Notes under the pieces: generated by a model | What the model saw: the letters and a program-made list of their open reading frames with translations, nothing else | Databases searched by the model: none | Told to the model about the DNA's origin: nothing | Assembly (NCBI GenBank): GCA_021850625.1 | Contig: JAJZLJ010000002.1 | Location: 1 to 64,000, forward strand | Origin: Microcaldota archaeon | GTDB taxonomy: Archaea > Micrarchaeota > Micrarchaeia > Micrarchaeales > CABMGC01 | Length of the DNA: 64,000 bases | Direction of reading: 5' to 3' | Position numbers and translations under genes: made by a program | In this document: in pieces, positions 47,938-57,488 of the stretch | Numbering within the stretch: the stretch's first letter is position 1 | How the letters are laid out: each line of letters opens with the position of its first letter

Positions 47938-47983
47938 TTTTTCACCAATAATTAATGACTATTAGACTTTAAAAGGATATTGT

Positions 47984-49174
47984 TTAGTTTTGAGGAAGAA
48001 ATTTTTTGGGATTCATGCCATGAGAAATTAAGTATTTTTTAGTTTGTGCAAGGCTGTATCTTGAGACTATACTAACGTATTTGTCAAGCTCTTTTTGAGA
48101 TTTAACAGGAACTGGAGTTTCAACACTCATTCCATATATACCTTTATCGAGCAATGAGTCTATCACGTAATATCCATTTTTCTTGAATTTTGCAGAATAG
48201 AATGGGTTTGATTTTGTTCCAGTATCTTCAATTCGTGAAAATTTGAGAGGGGATATAGTAAAAAATAAAACTTTATTTATGCATGTAACTGGTATGACAT
48301 TATTTGTAGGCATGGTTACTTTTTTTCCTGTGGTGGTTTTACTATAAATAATTTCAAAATCTTTTTCGAATTCCTTTTTATTTTTTATTGATTTGTAAGT
48401 TTCCCACATATAACTATGTATTACAACTGTAGTGTGTGGCTGGGTTATTTGAGTATACGAGAGTGATCCTGGAAGAAAAAGATAATGACCAGATCCTTTA
48501 TATTTATGCTTTGAAATGGCAGATGAGACAATATAAGGATATGCTAAACTTCCATCACCCGGTAACATACTTCGTCCGTTACTACTGGAGAAAGGTACTA
48601 AAAGCAGTCCATTATTTGAAATCATATTTTTAAGGGAAACCTTTGGAGGTTTATAGGTGAATGGAATACCATATACGGCGCTTAGATCTTTGTAATATTT
48701 TTTCATTGAAAGAGGAGTTTCTGATTCTAAAGAAGTTCTAACAGTTTCTCCATCTCTTGCTACAACAAAAACTGGAAATTTATAATATCCCATACCATTA
48801 TAAGTAGGTACAAAAATTCCTGAACTATAAGTGCTTGAAAGGCTCAGAGGGACATAGATGGCTTTAAATGGAGTTATCTTTTTTCCAGTGAATATAGTCG
48901 CATTACCAAGGTATTGTTGGAATTTTTCGCCATTAATAGTTAAAATTCTACCTTTATTTTTTATATTATGTACCTTTACATCATGCACATCTATTGGTCG
49001 TAATGGTTTTGGTAAATGATATATTCCATAATCTGTAACTGCAGACATAGTAATTACCGCTGAAGCAATAGCTATAGATGCCATACGTTTTAATGGTTTA
49101 AGGTATTCTACCATAGGGCTGAATTTTTCTTGGGTATTTTTTATATTATTAACAACGGCCTTCGTATTTTGCAT
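47984..49174 (-). CDS. hypothetical exported protein
   Basis: 396-aa ORF with an N-terminal hydrophobic segment; no family recognised. Confidence 0.6.
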   Translation of the reverse strand: MQNTKAVVNNIKNTQEKFSPMVEYLKPLKRMASIAIASAVITMSAVTDYGIYHLPKPLRPIDVHDVKVHNIKNKGRILTINGEKFQQYLGNATIFTGKKITPFKAIYVPLSLSSTYSSGIFVPTYNGMGYYKFPVFVVARDGETVRTSLESETPLSMKKYYKDLSAVYGIPFTYKPPKVSLKNMISNNGLLLVPFSSSNGRSMLPGDGSLAYPYIVSSAISKHKYKGSGHYLFLPGSLSYTQITQPHTTVVIHSYMWETYKSIKNKKEFEKDFEIIYSKTTTGKKVTMPTNNVIPVTCINKVLFFTISPLKFSRIEDTGTKSNPFYSAKFKKNGYYVIDSLLDKGIYGMSVETPVPVKSQKELDKYVSIVSRYSLAQTKKYLISHGMNPKKFLPQN

Positions 49175-49216
49175 TTTATCCCATAATTTATTAATTATTC
49201 ACCAATATAAAGATAC

Positions 49217-49897
49217 CTATTTTGTAACAAATGTTATATTTGTTTCCATTATTGATAAATTTAAAGAACCATCGTAAGTATTGTTAGGTAGCTCCAATAA
49301 TACAGATAGTTTACAAGTTCCGGAACATTTAGGGGTTGTATACGTGCCTTCTAATACACCAGTACTAGTCGGAACTGGATATGAGGAAAAATTAAGCACC
49401 TTAAAAGCGTTGGAAGATGTTGTCACATTGCTTATTACAATTCCTTTAAATATTGATAAATAAAGGGTATAATTGTAGATGGAACCAGCTGTACTGCTGA
49501 ACGTAGTGTTTGTATGTATTACTGCAACTTGATCATAAAGAGGAGGCAGTGGCAGTACAAGCACATGTGTTTGATTAGTAACGGTTTTGTTTCGCGACGC
49601 GTTTGTTCTTGTATTAATATCTGGATTATTTACAAGTATTGACATATTTCTTGCGCCATTAAGATATGCCTTATATTCGGTCGTATTTTTAATATAAAAT
49701 GTATTTATATTGTATATATGAAATGTAACATTTGTGATATTAACCATATTGCTTGATTGATTTTTAGATATTGATGTAGTAGTTGAAATTAGATTTTGAG
49801 GCTGCATTGGAATGGAAATAAGTACGTATAATAAAATAACAATTATTATAGCTACGACAGTTATAAAATAAAACTGAGTTTTTCCCATATTAATCAC
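49217..49897 (-). CDS. hypothetical TM-anchored exported protein
   Basis: N-terminal TM, many NxS/T sequons, start directly abuts the upstream pilin-like gene. Confidence 0.6.
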   Translation of the reverse strand: MINMGKTQFYFITVVAIIIVILLYVLISIPMQPQNLISTTTSISKNQSSNMVNITNVTFHIYNINTFYIKNTTEYKAYLNGARNMSILVNNPDINTRTNASRNKTVTNQTHVLVLPLPPLYDQVAVIHTNTTFSSTAGSIYNYTLYLSIFKGIVISNVTTSSNAFKVLNFSSYPVPTSTGVLEGTYTTPKCSGTCKLSVLLELPNNTYDGSLNLSIMETNITFVTK

Positions 49898-52104
49898 TAA
49901 GTTCCTGGATTAGGAGTCCATTGTAATTGGTAAGAGTTGCCAATAGTACTTCCAGGAGGTAGAATATCAACACAATTACCAAATGGTTCTCCAAAACGCA
50001 TAAGAGAGTAATAAAAATCACTTCCCGTAGCGGATATTGAACTACCACTATTACAATCAAGACCAGTATCAGTATATATGGCACCATCGTATGGTGGAAC
50101 AGAAGGAGTTTGAACTTGTGTTGCATACTGGGTGTTAGTCCAATAACCAAAACAATTTCCACTATTAATATCTTGTATTGTAGTACCTACCTCGTAATAA
50201 CCAATATAGACTTCTATTGGTGCACCAGAAGGTGAAATTTGACCAGTATTATAATTACAAGTCCACCCCATTGGAATCCATGCCTCCATATAATTATAAG
50301 CACTGCCCCATTGTGCAGTTTCAGTTATGTCGTTTTTGATATCTTTTAAAGGAAAGTATGGAGCATCAGAACCACTATAACCACCGTTTGAACTTGTCCA
50401 ACTATTAAATTGAAATAGAAGAGGAGTTCCCCAAGAAATACCACCAGTAATTTGAGCATAAGGATCCTGATTTAAAGTATTGTTATAGCCACAACCAACA
50501 AACCAGTTATTGCTTGTTGCTATATTTGAATAGCCAGTAGGAAAAGGAAACCCTGCTTCACTATAAGACGCTGGATTGCTTATTAATGTAAAACTCAAGG
50601 TATTAGCTGGTAGTCCATCACCTGTAGCAACAGATAAACCAACTTGATAAACAAATTGTGGCGACCATACAGTATTAGAGCCATATGGAATTGTTTGTAT
50701 ATAAGTGCTAGTTCCACAACCTGTGCTTGGACCATTTGGTGCTGGTCCAGATATATCATAGTAAGTAACAGTAGGATCAGCTCGTATATAATATGCAGTA
50801 GCAAGAGTGTTTACAGGATATTGTGAACTTGGTATTGTGATAGAGGTAAGTGAACTTGATGTTGATAATGGACCCGCAACATTTGGCGTACTACTAAAAC
50901 CCCATCCTTCGAATATGAATGGTGTTCCAGAACCAATATTACAAGTAGGCTGTGCAATTATAGTTTCAGGGAGAAGATCTTGCGCGGACGGTGCAAAATC
51001 ATAGAAAGGATTTGGTGGTAGCGTTCCTGAACCGATAGTTACACACTGTGCAACTTCTTGTGAGTATGTTGCTGCATAACCACCACCTAATGGGGCATAA
51101 TTATTGAAGTTTGTATAAGTTCCAGAATCAGCTGCTGGTTGTGCATACGCACCGGCACCAACCCACGAATCACCATTAGGAGGACTACCTCCACCTCCAC
51201 CGCCTGTCACAGTTGATGGAGGAGTTGAGGAAGATGAGGAGGAACTTGAAGATGAAGAAGAGGATGATGTTGAGGAAGAAGATGAGGATGATATTGAAGA
51301 TGAAGATGAACTTGAAGAGGAGGAAGATGAGGATGATATTGAAGATGAAGATGAACTTGAAGAGGAGGAAGATGAGGATGAACTTGAAGAGGAAGAAGAT
51401 GAGGATGATGATGAAGATGAAGATGAACTTGAAGAGGAGGAAGATGAGGATGAGGATGAACTTGAAGAGGAAGAAGATGAGGATGATGAAGGTGAAGTAC
51501 CGCCACCAGGATTAGAGATTATTGGTGTTCCACCACCTACCGGTATTTTTATTATGTTATTTTGAAGCAAAACATTAACTGGATATGCATAACTTACTGA
51601 AGATCCTGCAGTTGAAAGTTTTGTTGCTGCTATTTTATTATTGCAATTTGAAGCAAAGCATTCAGTATAATTAAAAAAGAATTGCGGCTCAAGTTGTGCG
51701 CCGTATGAAGGAGTGAAACCAGGGATTGTTGCTGTGCAGGTTACAGCAGTACCACTAGGAACATTGGAAGGAATACATGAGCCAGGAGCATAACTAGATG
51801 ATGGTAAAAGTTTTATCCAGAATGGAAAAGGAGATTGTTGAAAATAGATTTCTTTGCCTAAAAGGTTTGTAAATTCCAAAAGTACTGTCGTACCTAATGA
51901 ATTAGTACTAACTATAAGTTGATAGCATTGAAAGTTTTCTGATATATAACAATAAGAAGGGCTGTATGATGTATTAGAAGAATGAAAGAAAATAAAAAAG
52001 AAGATTATTACTGCTAACGCCAAAATTATTAATGCCCAGGCATAAGAACTAAGGTATTCTGTTGCTGATTGTAATTTCATTACTCCTCTTTTAGCCAAAT
52101 CCAT
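49897..52104 (-). CDS. pilin-like protein with long poly-Ser linker and large C-terminal domain
   Basis: KLQSATEYLSSYAWALIILALAVIIFFF class III-like signal; about 100-residue Ser tract; C-terminal domain over 350 aa. Confidence 0.75.
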   Translation of the reverse strand: MDLAKRGVMKLQSATEYLSSYAWALIILALAVIIFFFIFFHSSNTSYSPSYCYISENFQCYQLIVSTNSLGTTVLLEFTNLLGKEIYFQQSPFPFWIKLLPSSSYAPGSCIPSNVPSGTAVTCTATIPGFTPSYGAQLEPQFFFNYTECFASNCNNKIAATKLSTAGSSVSYAYPVNVLLQNNIIKIPVGGGTPIISNPGGGTSPSSSSSSSSSSSSSSSSSSSSSSSSSSSSSSSSSSSSSSSSSSSSSSSSSSISSSSSSSSSSSSSSISSSSSSSTSSSSSSSSSSSSSSTPPSTVTGGGGGGSPPNGDSWVGAGAYAQPAADSGTYTNFNNYAPLGGGYAATYSQEVAQCVTIGSGTLPPNPFYDFAPSAQDLLPETIIAQPTCNIGSGTPFIFEGWGFSSTPNVAGPLSTSSSLTSITIPSSQYPVNTLATAYYIRADPTVTYYDISGPAPNGPSTGCGTSTYIQTIPYGSNTVWSPQFVYQVGLSVATGDGLPANTLSFTLISNPASYSEAGFPFPTGYSNIATSNNWFVGCGYNNTLNQDPYAQITGGISWGTPLLFQFNSWTSSNGGYSGSDAPYFPLKDIKNDITETAQWGSAYNYMEAWIPMGWTCNYNTGQISPSGAPIEVYIGYYEVGTTIQDINSGNCFGYWTNTQYATQVQTPSVPPYDGAIYTDTGLDCNSGSSISATGSDFYYSLMRFGEPFGNCVDILPPGSTIGNSYQLQWTPNPGT
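51287..51376. repeat. 45-bp tandem repeat within the poly-Ser coding region
   Basis: gatgatattgaagatgaagatgaacttgaagaggaggaagatgag occurs twice exactly (51287-51331, 51332-51376), with degenerate copies on both sides. Confidence 0.85.
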
Positions 52105-52179
52105 AGAAATATATTAAATAATAGACTTTAAATACCTATATGCTTTGTTTAAATAGTATATATCAATAATGTGAGATAA

Positions 52180-54171
52180 ATGTTTGTACTTGGACTACTT
52201 TTTTACATTATAAGTATTATATTTGGTCTTGCGATTGTTTCCCTTTTTCTTGATGACATTATTAAAGAAAATGTTATAAAATACGCCTTTGCCATACCGG
52301 TTGGTTTTACCATGGCAACATTTTTAGTTTTAATTATGGATGCAATGTTTAAAGGATTTAATAACATATTTGTTATTTATGCATCTTTGATAATGATTTT
52401 AACATCAACAATTATTTTAATAAAAAATAAAAATATTAAAATGTTTAAAAAAGAACTGCTTCTAAAACAAATTAAAAAAGAAAAACTTTTTTATGGTATA
52501 CTTTTTGTATTAATAATAGCATTAATAATTCTACAGATATTTGGAGTGCATAACAGTAGCAATGGTATAGTTGGCGGGGATAATTATGGTACCGATTTCT
52601 TATTTCATATAAGTATAGGAAATTCAGTTATATACACAGGTTGGCCACCAAAATTATTATATGCAAATTACGCAACAAATGTCTTTCCATTTATTTCTGA
52701 TTTTTATATGTCTATTCTTATTTTTAATGGAATTCAGCCTGTTTACGCGTTGTATTTGATTAATTTTTTGTTATATTTTTCATTAGTTACATCGACAGTT
52801 TATTTTATAATACTTATAACTAAACATAAAAAAGCTGCTATTTTTGCATTTATATTATTTCTTTTTTGTAGCGTTGGATTGAACATGTTTTTAATATATA
52901 TATTTAGAATAAATCTGCCATTTTTTTCATATTCACAAATACAAAGCATGAATAATAATCTATTTGGAATTGTAACATATCAACTTATGAATTTTGCTGA
53001 ACCTCTAGAGAATAATTTTGCTCCACAGCATGATTATGTTCTTGGTTTTCCGTTAGTTATGATTGTTCTATCGATTTTATATATAAATATTTTTGAAAAT
53101 AAGAAAAAAAATATTATTAATGGCATTGATAAATCTATTCTTCTTGCAGCAATAATAACTGGATTGATGCCATTAACACATCCGTTTTCTTTGATTTTTA
53201 TCTTTATTTTTGGAATAGTTGCAATGTTTTACTCATTATTGAGAAAGGATAAAGTAAATACATTTATGAAAATTTGGCTCCCGTTTGGTATAATATCATT
53301 AGGTATAGCAGCTCCACAACTGTTTTTTATCCATTCTGGAGATATAACACAGGGATTTTTAGGCTCTGTTTTAGGACTTCCATTTTGGAGTAGTACATCA
53401 ATCATAAATGCAATATTATTGCATGGCTTATTTTGGCTTGAAACTATAGGGCCTTTACTTGTCGTAGGAATTATTGGACTTTATTTTTTCAGAAAAAAAA
53501 TTGTAGTTTTTATACCAGTAATTATAGCATTCATTATAGTTAATATCATAAGATTTTCGCCTAGTTTTGGAGATTCTAATAAGATAGTTATTTACTTTTT
53601 ACTCTTTATGAGTATTTCTGCTACTGAATTGTTTTACTTAATGTGGAAAAGGGGAATATTATTTAAAATAGTAGTAATTGTTATTTTTATAATAATAATA
53701 GGCGGAGGAGTGCTTGGCGAGTATTATGATATTTTTGTAGGTTCATATCCAATAGCATCTAATGTTGAGATCTCTGCAACAACGTGGATAATAAACAATA
53801 CACAAGTAGGAAATACCTTTGTAGATAGTTGTTATAATACAGTCTTTGGAATTACTTCATCTTTAGCTGGAAGAAGAACACTGATGGAATTTGAAGGGTA
53901 TATTGGTTTGGTTGGAATAGAGAATTATAATGTTCAAGAAATAGATCAGCAAACTCAAAATTTTATGATGAACCCCACATGTGATTTTGTAAATGAATAC
54001 AATATAAGTTATGTTGCTTTAGAGAACCTTAACACTTTTTCAAGTACATGGTGTGATACTGTCAATTACACTAAATTTTCAAATTCTCAGAGTTTTCAGC
54101 TTTATAAAGGATTTAACGAAAGCTCCCTTTCTAACAATATACTTATTTACAAACCCATATGCAATAAATAA
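52180..54171 (+). CDS. multi-pass membrane protein, glycosyltransferase-like
   Basis: 663 aa, roughly 12 or more hydrophobic helices and an external C-terminal domain; architecture resembles GT39/DUF-type membrane glycosyltransferases. Confidence 0.5.
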   Translation: MFVLGLLFYIISIIFGLAIVSLFLDDIIKENVIKYAFAIPVGFTMATFLVLIMDAMFKGFNNIFVIYASLIMILTSTIILIKNKNIKMFKKELLLKQIKKEKLFYGILFVLIIALIILQIFGVHNSSNGIVGGDNYGTDFLFHISIGNSVIYTGWPPKLLYANYATNVFPFISDFYMSILIFNGIQPVYALYLINFLLYFSLVTSTVYFIILITKHKKAAIFAFILFLFCSVGLNMFLIYIFRINLPFFSYSQIQSMNNNLFGIVTYQLMNFAEPLENNFAPQHDYVLGFPLVMIVLSILYINIFENKKKNIINGIDKSILLAAIITGLMPLTHPFSLIFIFIFGIVAMFYSLLRKDKVNTFMKIWLPFGIISLGIAAPQLFFIHSGDITQGFLGSVLGLPFWSSTSIINAILLHGLFWLETIGPLLVVGIIGLYFFRKKIVVFIPVIIAFIIVNIIRFSPSFGDSNKIVIYFLLFMSISATELFYLMWKRGILFKIVVIVIFIIIIGGGVLGEYYDIFVGSYPIASNVEISATTWIINNTQVGNTFVDSCYNTVFGITSSLAGRRTLMEFEGYIGLVGIENYNVQEIDQQTQNFMMNPTCDFVNEYNISYVALENLNTFSSTWCDTVNYTKFSNSQSFQLYKGFNESSLSNNILIYKPICNK

Positions 54172-54326
54172 TAGCTATGCTTGAAGTTTAAAATACTTGA
54201 TAGTATATAAATCTTTTACCGATAAAGAATATACGTTTTAGAGCTTTGTAAATAATACAATATTTTATATCAAGGAGGATAGCAAAACTTATTAATGTAA
54301 AAATTAAAAGATAAGTAGGTAATAGC

Positions 54327-55001
54327 ATGGTTACATTAATGAAATTTCCAATAGAATCTAAAAGTTCCAAAAACTCCACGAATATTAGCGAAAGCCTACC
54401 AAGCATAGATCTTAGTTCAAAAGAGGAGATCTGGTCGCTAGTAACGCGGGGAATATCTATTAGAAATGTCTTTTTTAAATCAATACAAAAAGAAACATAT
54501 AACGATTTTTCACGTTTATTTGGGGATGTTGTTAGAGATAGAGGTTCTTACAAACATACTGCTAGAACGGAAAGATCTGTATTAGTACGTTATGATTCTA
54601 AATCATTAGTAGGAGAGTTCATACAGTTAATTAAAATGCACGAAGTCGTACCTACTAATATTGCAAGACCTATAGCTATTACAACATGGGGCTCAAATGT
54701 TGTTGGATATTTTGTAGAGTATATAGATGGAAAGCCGCTTGAACATTTCGAATTTGGCTTTATAAAAACAGTTGTACTTAACACAATCATACCAATGATA
54801 AATAAGATGAATAGTAATGGTGTTGGTCATGGTGATATAACTCTTGGTGACAGTACTAGAGAAGGTAACATTAAGGTAGCATCTAATGGGGAGATAAAAG
54901 TATTTGATCCTCTACCATCTTACAAAGATATTGATGATAAATTTAGAATAGAGGCAGATCAGAGTAGCATAACAAAACTTTTAAGAATTTATAATAAATA
55001 A
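54327..55001 (+). CDS. divergent protein kinase-like fold protein
   Basis: VGHGDITLGDSTREGNIKVASNGEIKVFDPL resembles HGD...N and DFG-type motifs of Bud32/RIO/ABC1-like kinases. Confidence 0.55.
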   Translation: MVTLMKFPIESKSSKNSTNISESLPSIDLSSKEEIWSLVTRGISIRNVFFKSIQKETYNDFSRLFGDVVRDRGSYKHTARTERSVLVRYDSKSLVGEFIQLIKMHEVVPTNIARPIAITTWGSNVVGYFVEYIDGKPLEHFEFGFIKTVVLNTIIPMINKMNSNGVGHGDITLGDSTREGNIKVASNGEIKVFDPLPSYKDIDDKFRIEADQSSITKLLRIYNK

Positions 55002-55030
55002 ATTTTATTTACAAATTTCTAATTAAATAT

Positions 55031-55102
55031 AGCCCCTATCGGATTCGAACCGATGTTCGTGGGTCCAAAGCCCACTGTCCTTGGCCACTAGACGAAGGGG
55101 CT
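55031..55102 (-). tRNA. tRNA-Gln(UUG)
   Basis: Minus strand AGCCCCT..GTCTAGTGGCCAAGGAC A GTGGG CTTTGGA CCCAC ... ATCGGTTCGAATCCGAT AGGGGCT; anticodon TTG. Confidence 0.95.
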
Positions 55103-55136
55103 GCGATAAATATTTGTTATACGCATATAAATATCT

Positions 55137-56609
55137 TTAGTAAGATCTTGCAAAGTAAACAATAATATCGGTATCTTTTTTACAGTATATACATTTGCCT
55201 TTTTTCTTTTCATCAAAAGGTATTGCACGTGTTGTTGCAGTGGTTTCAGATTTAATCTTCTCTTCACACTCAATAGTTCCGCACCATGACACCTTTACAA
55301 ATCCTTTTAAGACATTTTCTTTAAATTGTTCATAATTATTTGCAGTGTATATTTTTTCCTTCATTATTGCTTTATTCCTAGTTAAAATATTTTTCTGTAT
55401 TATTTTTAAGGTTTTTATTACAGTAGGTACTGTAATTTCTAATTTTACCGTATTTTTTTCTCCAGTATCTCTTCTTACTACTATTATACTATCGTTCTTT
55501 AAATCTCTAGGACCTATTTCTATTCTGATAGGAATACCTTTTAATTCCCAATAGTTAAATTTGTACCCTGGAGACCTTCCTTCTCTATTATCTAACTTTA
55601 CAGAAATATGCTTTTTTGAAAGTTTTTTTGCAAGTTCAGAAGCTGCTTGCAATATTATAACTTTATCTTCATCTGAATAAAAAATAGGAACTATTACAAC
55701 CTGTATTGGAGCAATCATCGGAGGCAGTATCAAACCTTTATCATCACTATCTAACATAACAATTGCACCTAAAAGTCTAGTCGATATTCCCCAAGATGTA
55801 GTATGCACATTTTGAGATTTTCCTTCTTTGTCAAGATAGCTTACATCAAAATGCTTTGAGAAATTTTCCCCCAGATAATGAGAAGTTCCTGCTTGAAGTG
55901 CTTTTCCATCAGGCATTATGCTTTCTATTGTAGTTGTATATACCGCACCAGAAAACTTCTCTGATTCAGATTTCATACCAGTTATTACAGGTATTGATAA
56001 ATATTTTTCAGATAATTCTTTATAAAAATTAAGAGCTAGATAAACTTCTTTTTCAGCTTCTTCTTTTGTTGCATGTGCGGTATGCCCTTCTTGCCAAAGA
56101 AACTCGCTCGATCTTAAAAATGGGCGCGTTGCTTTTATCTCTGCCCTGGCAACATTACACCATTGATTAAGCAATAAAGGCAAATCTCTCCAACTTCTTA
56201 TCCATTTTGACATAAAATGATAAACCATTGTCTCTGAAGTTGGTCTTACTGCAAAACGTTCACCTATATCTCTATCACCACTTTTTGTAATCCAGAAAAG
56301 TTCAGGAGCAAAACCTTTCATATGTTCAGATTCCTTAAGAAAAAAGCTTTCCGGAATAAACATTGGAAAATAGGCATTTTCATGATTTGTAGATTTTATC
56401 ATTTCATTGAATATGGACTGTATTTTCTCCCATATGGCATAACCATATGGCATTATTGCAACAGTTCCTTGTACAGGACCATAATCTGCTAGTTCTGCTT
56501 TTCTTACGAGCTGCGTGTACCATTCAGAAAGATTCTCGCTTTTTTTTACTGTTATTCCTTTATCATCTTCAGTATTTTTTTTGTCAATCAGATAAACACC
56601 AATAGTCAA
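55137..56609 (-). CDS. proS: prolyl-tRNA synthetase, archaeal/eukaryotic type
   Basis: SEWYTQLVRKAELADYGPVQGTVAIMPYGYAIWE...FLWQEGHTAHAT...GTSHYLGENFSKHFDV. Confidence 0.95.
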   Translation of the reverse strand: MTIGVYLIDKKNTEDDKGITVKKSENLSEWYTQLVRKAELADYGPVQGTVAIMPYGYAIWEKIQSIFNEMIKSTNHENAYFPMFIPESFFLKESEHMKGFAPELFWITKSGDRDIGERFAVRPTSETMVYHFMSKWIRSWRDLPLLLNQWCNVARAEIKATRPFLRSSEFLWQEGHTAHATKEEAEKEVYLALNFYKELSEKYLSIPVITGMKSESEKFSGAVYTTTIESIMPDGKALQAGTSHYLGENFSKHFDVSYLDKEGKSQNVHTTSWGISTRLLGAIVMLDSDDKGLILPPMIAPIQVVIVPIFYSDEDKVIILQAASELAKKLSKKHISVKLDNREGRSPGYKFNYWELKGIPIRIEIGPRDLKNDSIIVVRRDTGEKNTVKLEITVPTVIKTLKIIQKNILTRNKAIMKEKIYTANNYEQFKENVLKGFVKVSWCGTIECEEKIKSETTATTRAIPFDEKKKGKCIYCKKDTDIIVYFARSY

Positions 56610-56651
56610 TTTATTTTAATAATATAATTATATGAATTTAATGCAATAACT

Positions 56652-57242
56652 TTATAAACCTAGCTTTGAAAGTTCTATGTCAAGAGTTCTTCTGTCTTTA
56701 AAATGTATTCCATTTATTCCTGCTTTAATAGCAGAATTAACATTTTCTTCTCTATCATCTATAAAAATAATCTCTTTTGAAGGCAGCTTAAGTTCTTTTA
56801 TTACCTTTTTGTATATTTTAATGTCGGGTTTTCTTAGTTTAATGTAGCAGGAAGCAAATTTAAAATCAAAAAGATCCATATTCATAATTTTTATAGTATA
56901 TAGATATCTAGAAATGTCAACGTTAGATAGATAACCGGTTATATACTCCTTATGTAAAGTAGTTATAAGTTCTATTACATCATAATTAAACATTACAGTT
57001 TCTTTATAAAACTCAAGCCATCTGATTCTGTTTTGTTTCATTCCTAGTTTTATTGCTGTGTTTTTTTCAAATTGTTGAAGTGTTATTTTGCCTTTTTCAA
57101 AATCAGGCAGAGTTACATCTTCTATTACATGACGTATAGTTTTTAATGATAAACCGCCTTCTTTTGAAAGATATTTATAATAAGGTGTATTATTAAAATT
57201 TATAACAACACCGCCTAAATCAAATATAATAGCTTTAATCAT
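56652..57242 (-). CDS. HAD superfamily hydrolase
   Basis: MIKAIIFDLGGVVINF...YLSNVDISRYL...KPDIKIYKKVIKEL...IFIDDREENVNSAIKAG. Confidence 0.88.
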   Translation of the reverse strand: MIKAIIFDLGGVVINFNNTPYYKYLSKEGGLSLKTIRHVIEDVTLPDFEKGKITLQQFEKNTAIKLGMKQNRIRWLEFYKETVMFNYDVIELITTLHKEYITGYLSNVDISRYLYTIKIMNMDLFDFKFASCYIKLRKPDIKIYKKVIKELKLPSKEIIFIDDREENVNSAIKAGINGIHFKDRRTLDIELSKLGL

Positions 57243-57308
57243 ATTACCGATACTCTGCATAAACAAAGCAATATTAATATCTTTGGATGAAAAGATATAA
57301 GAGTAAGA

Positions 57309-57446
57309 GGGGTTGTTGCGTAATCTGGCAGCGCGGCAGGCTCCAGATGTTTAATAATCTTTGAGCCTTATGGCAGTGATGAAGATCTGGAAGTTTGAAA
57401 AATATGAAGTAACCTGCATGTCCGGGTTCAAATCCCGGCAACCCCA
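57309..57446 (+). tRNA. tRNA-Trp(CCA) with 65-nt intron at 37/38
   Basis: GGGGTTG TT GCG..CGC G GCAGG CTCCAG [intron 57347-57411] A CCTGC ... TCCGGGTTCAAATCCCGG-type T arm, CAACCCC A; anticodon CCA. Confidence 0.93.
57347..57411 (+). ncRNA. tRNA-Trp intron with circularly permuted box C/D guide RNA architecture
   Basis: D-like TTGA (57361-57364), GCC-TTAT-GGC hairpin (57365-57374), C GTGATGA (57376-57382), guide ATCTGGA (57385-57391) complementary to TCCAGAT over the anticodon, D'-like TTGA (57395-57398). Confidence 0.75.
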
Positions 57447-57488
57447 AACAAATTTAAATAATGAAGTAATTATATTTAATAGAGAATT

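Noticed and set aside
51213-51515. Plus-strand ORF of Met/Lys/Arg-rich repeats opposite the poly-Ser tract
   Set aside because: Shadow of the 45-bp repeat; the minus-strand frame continues a 735-aa protein with a pilin signal.
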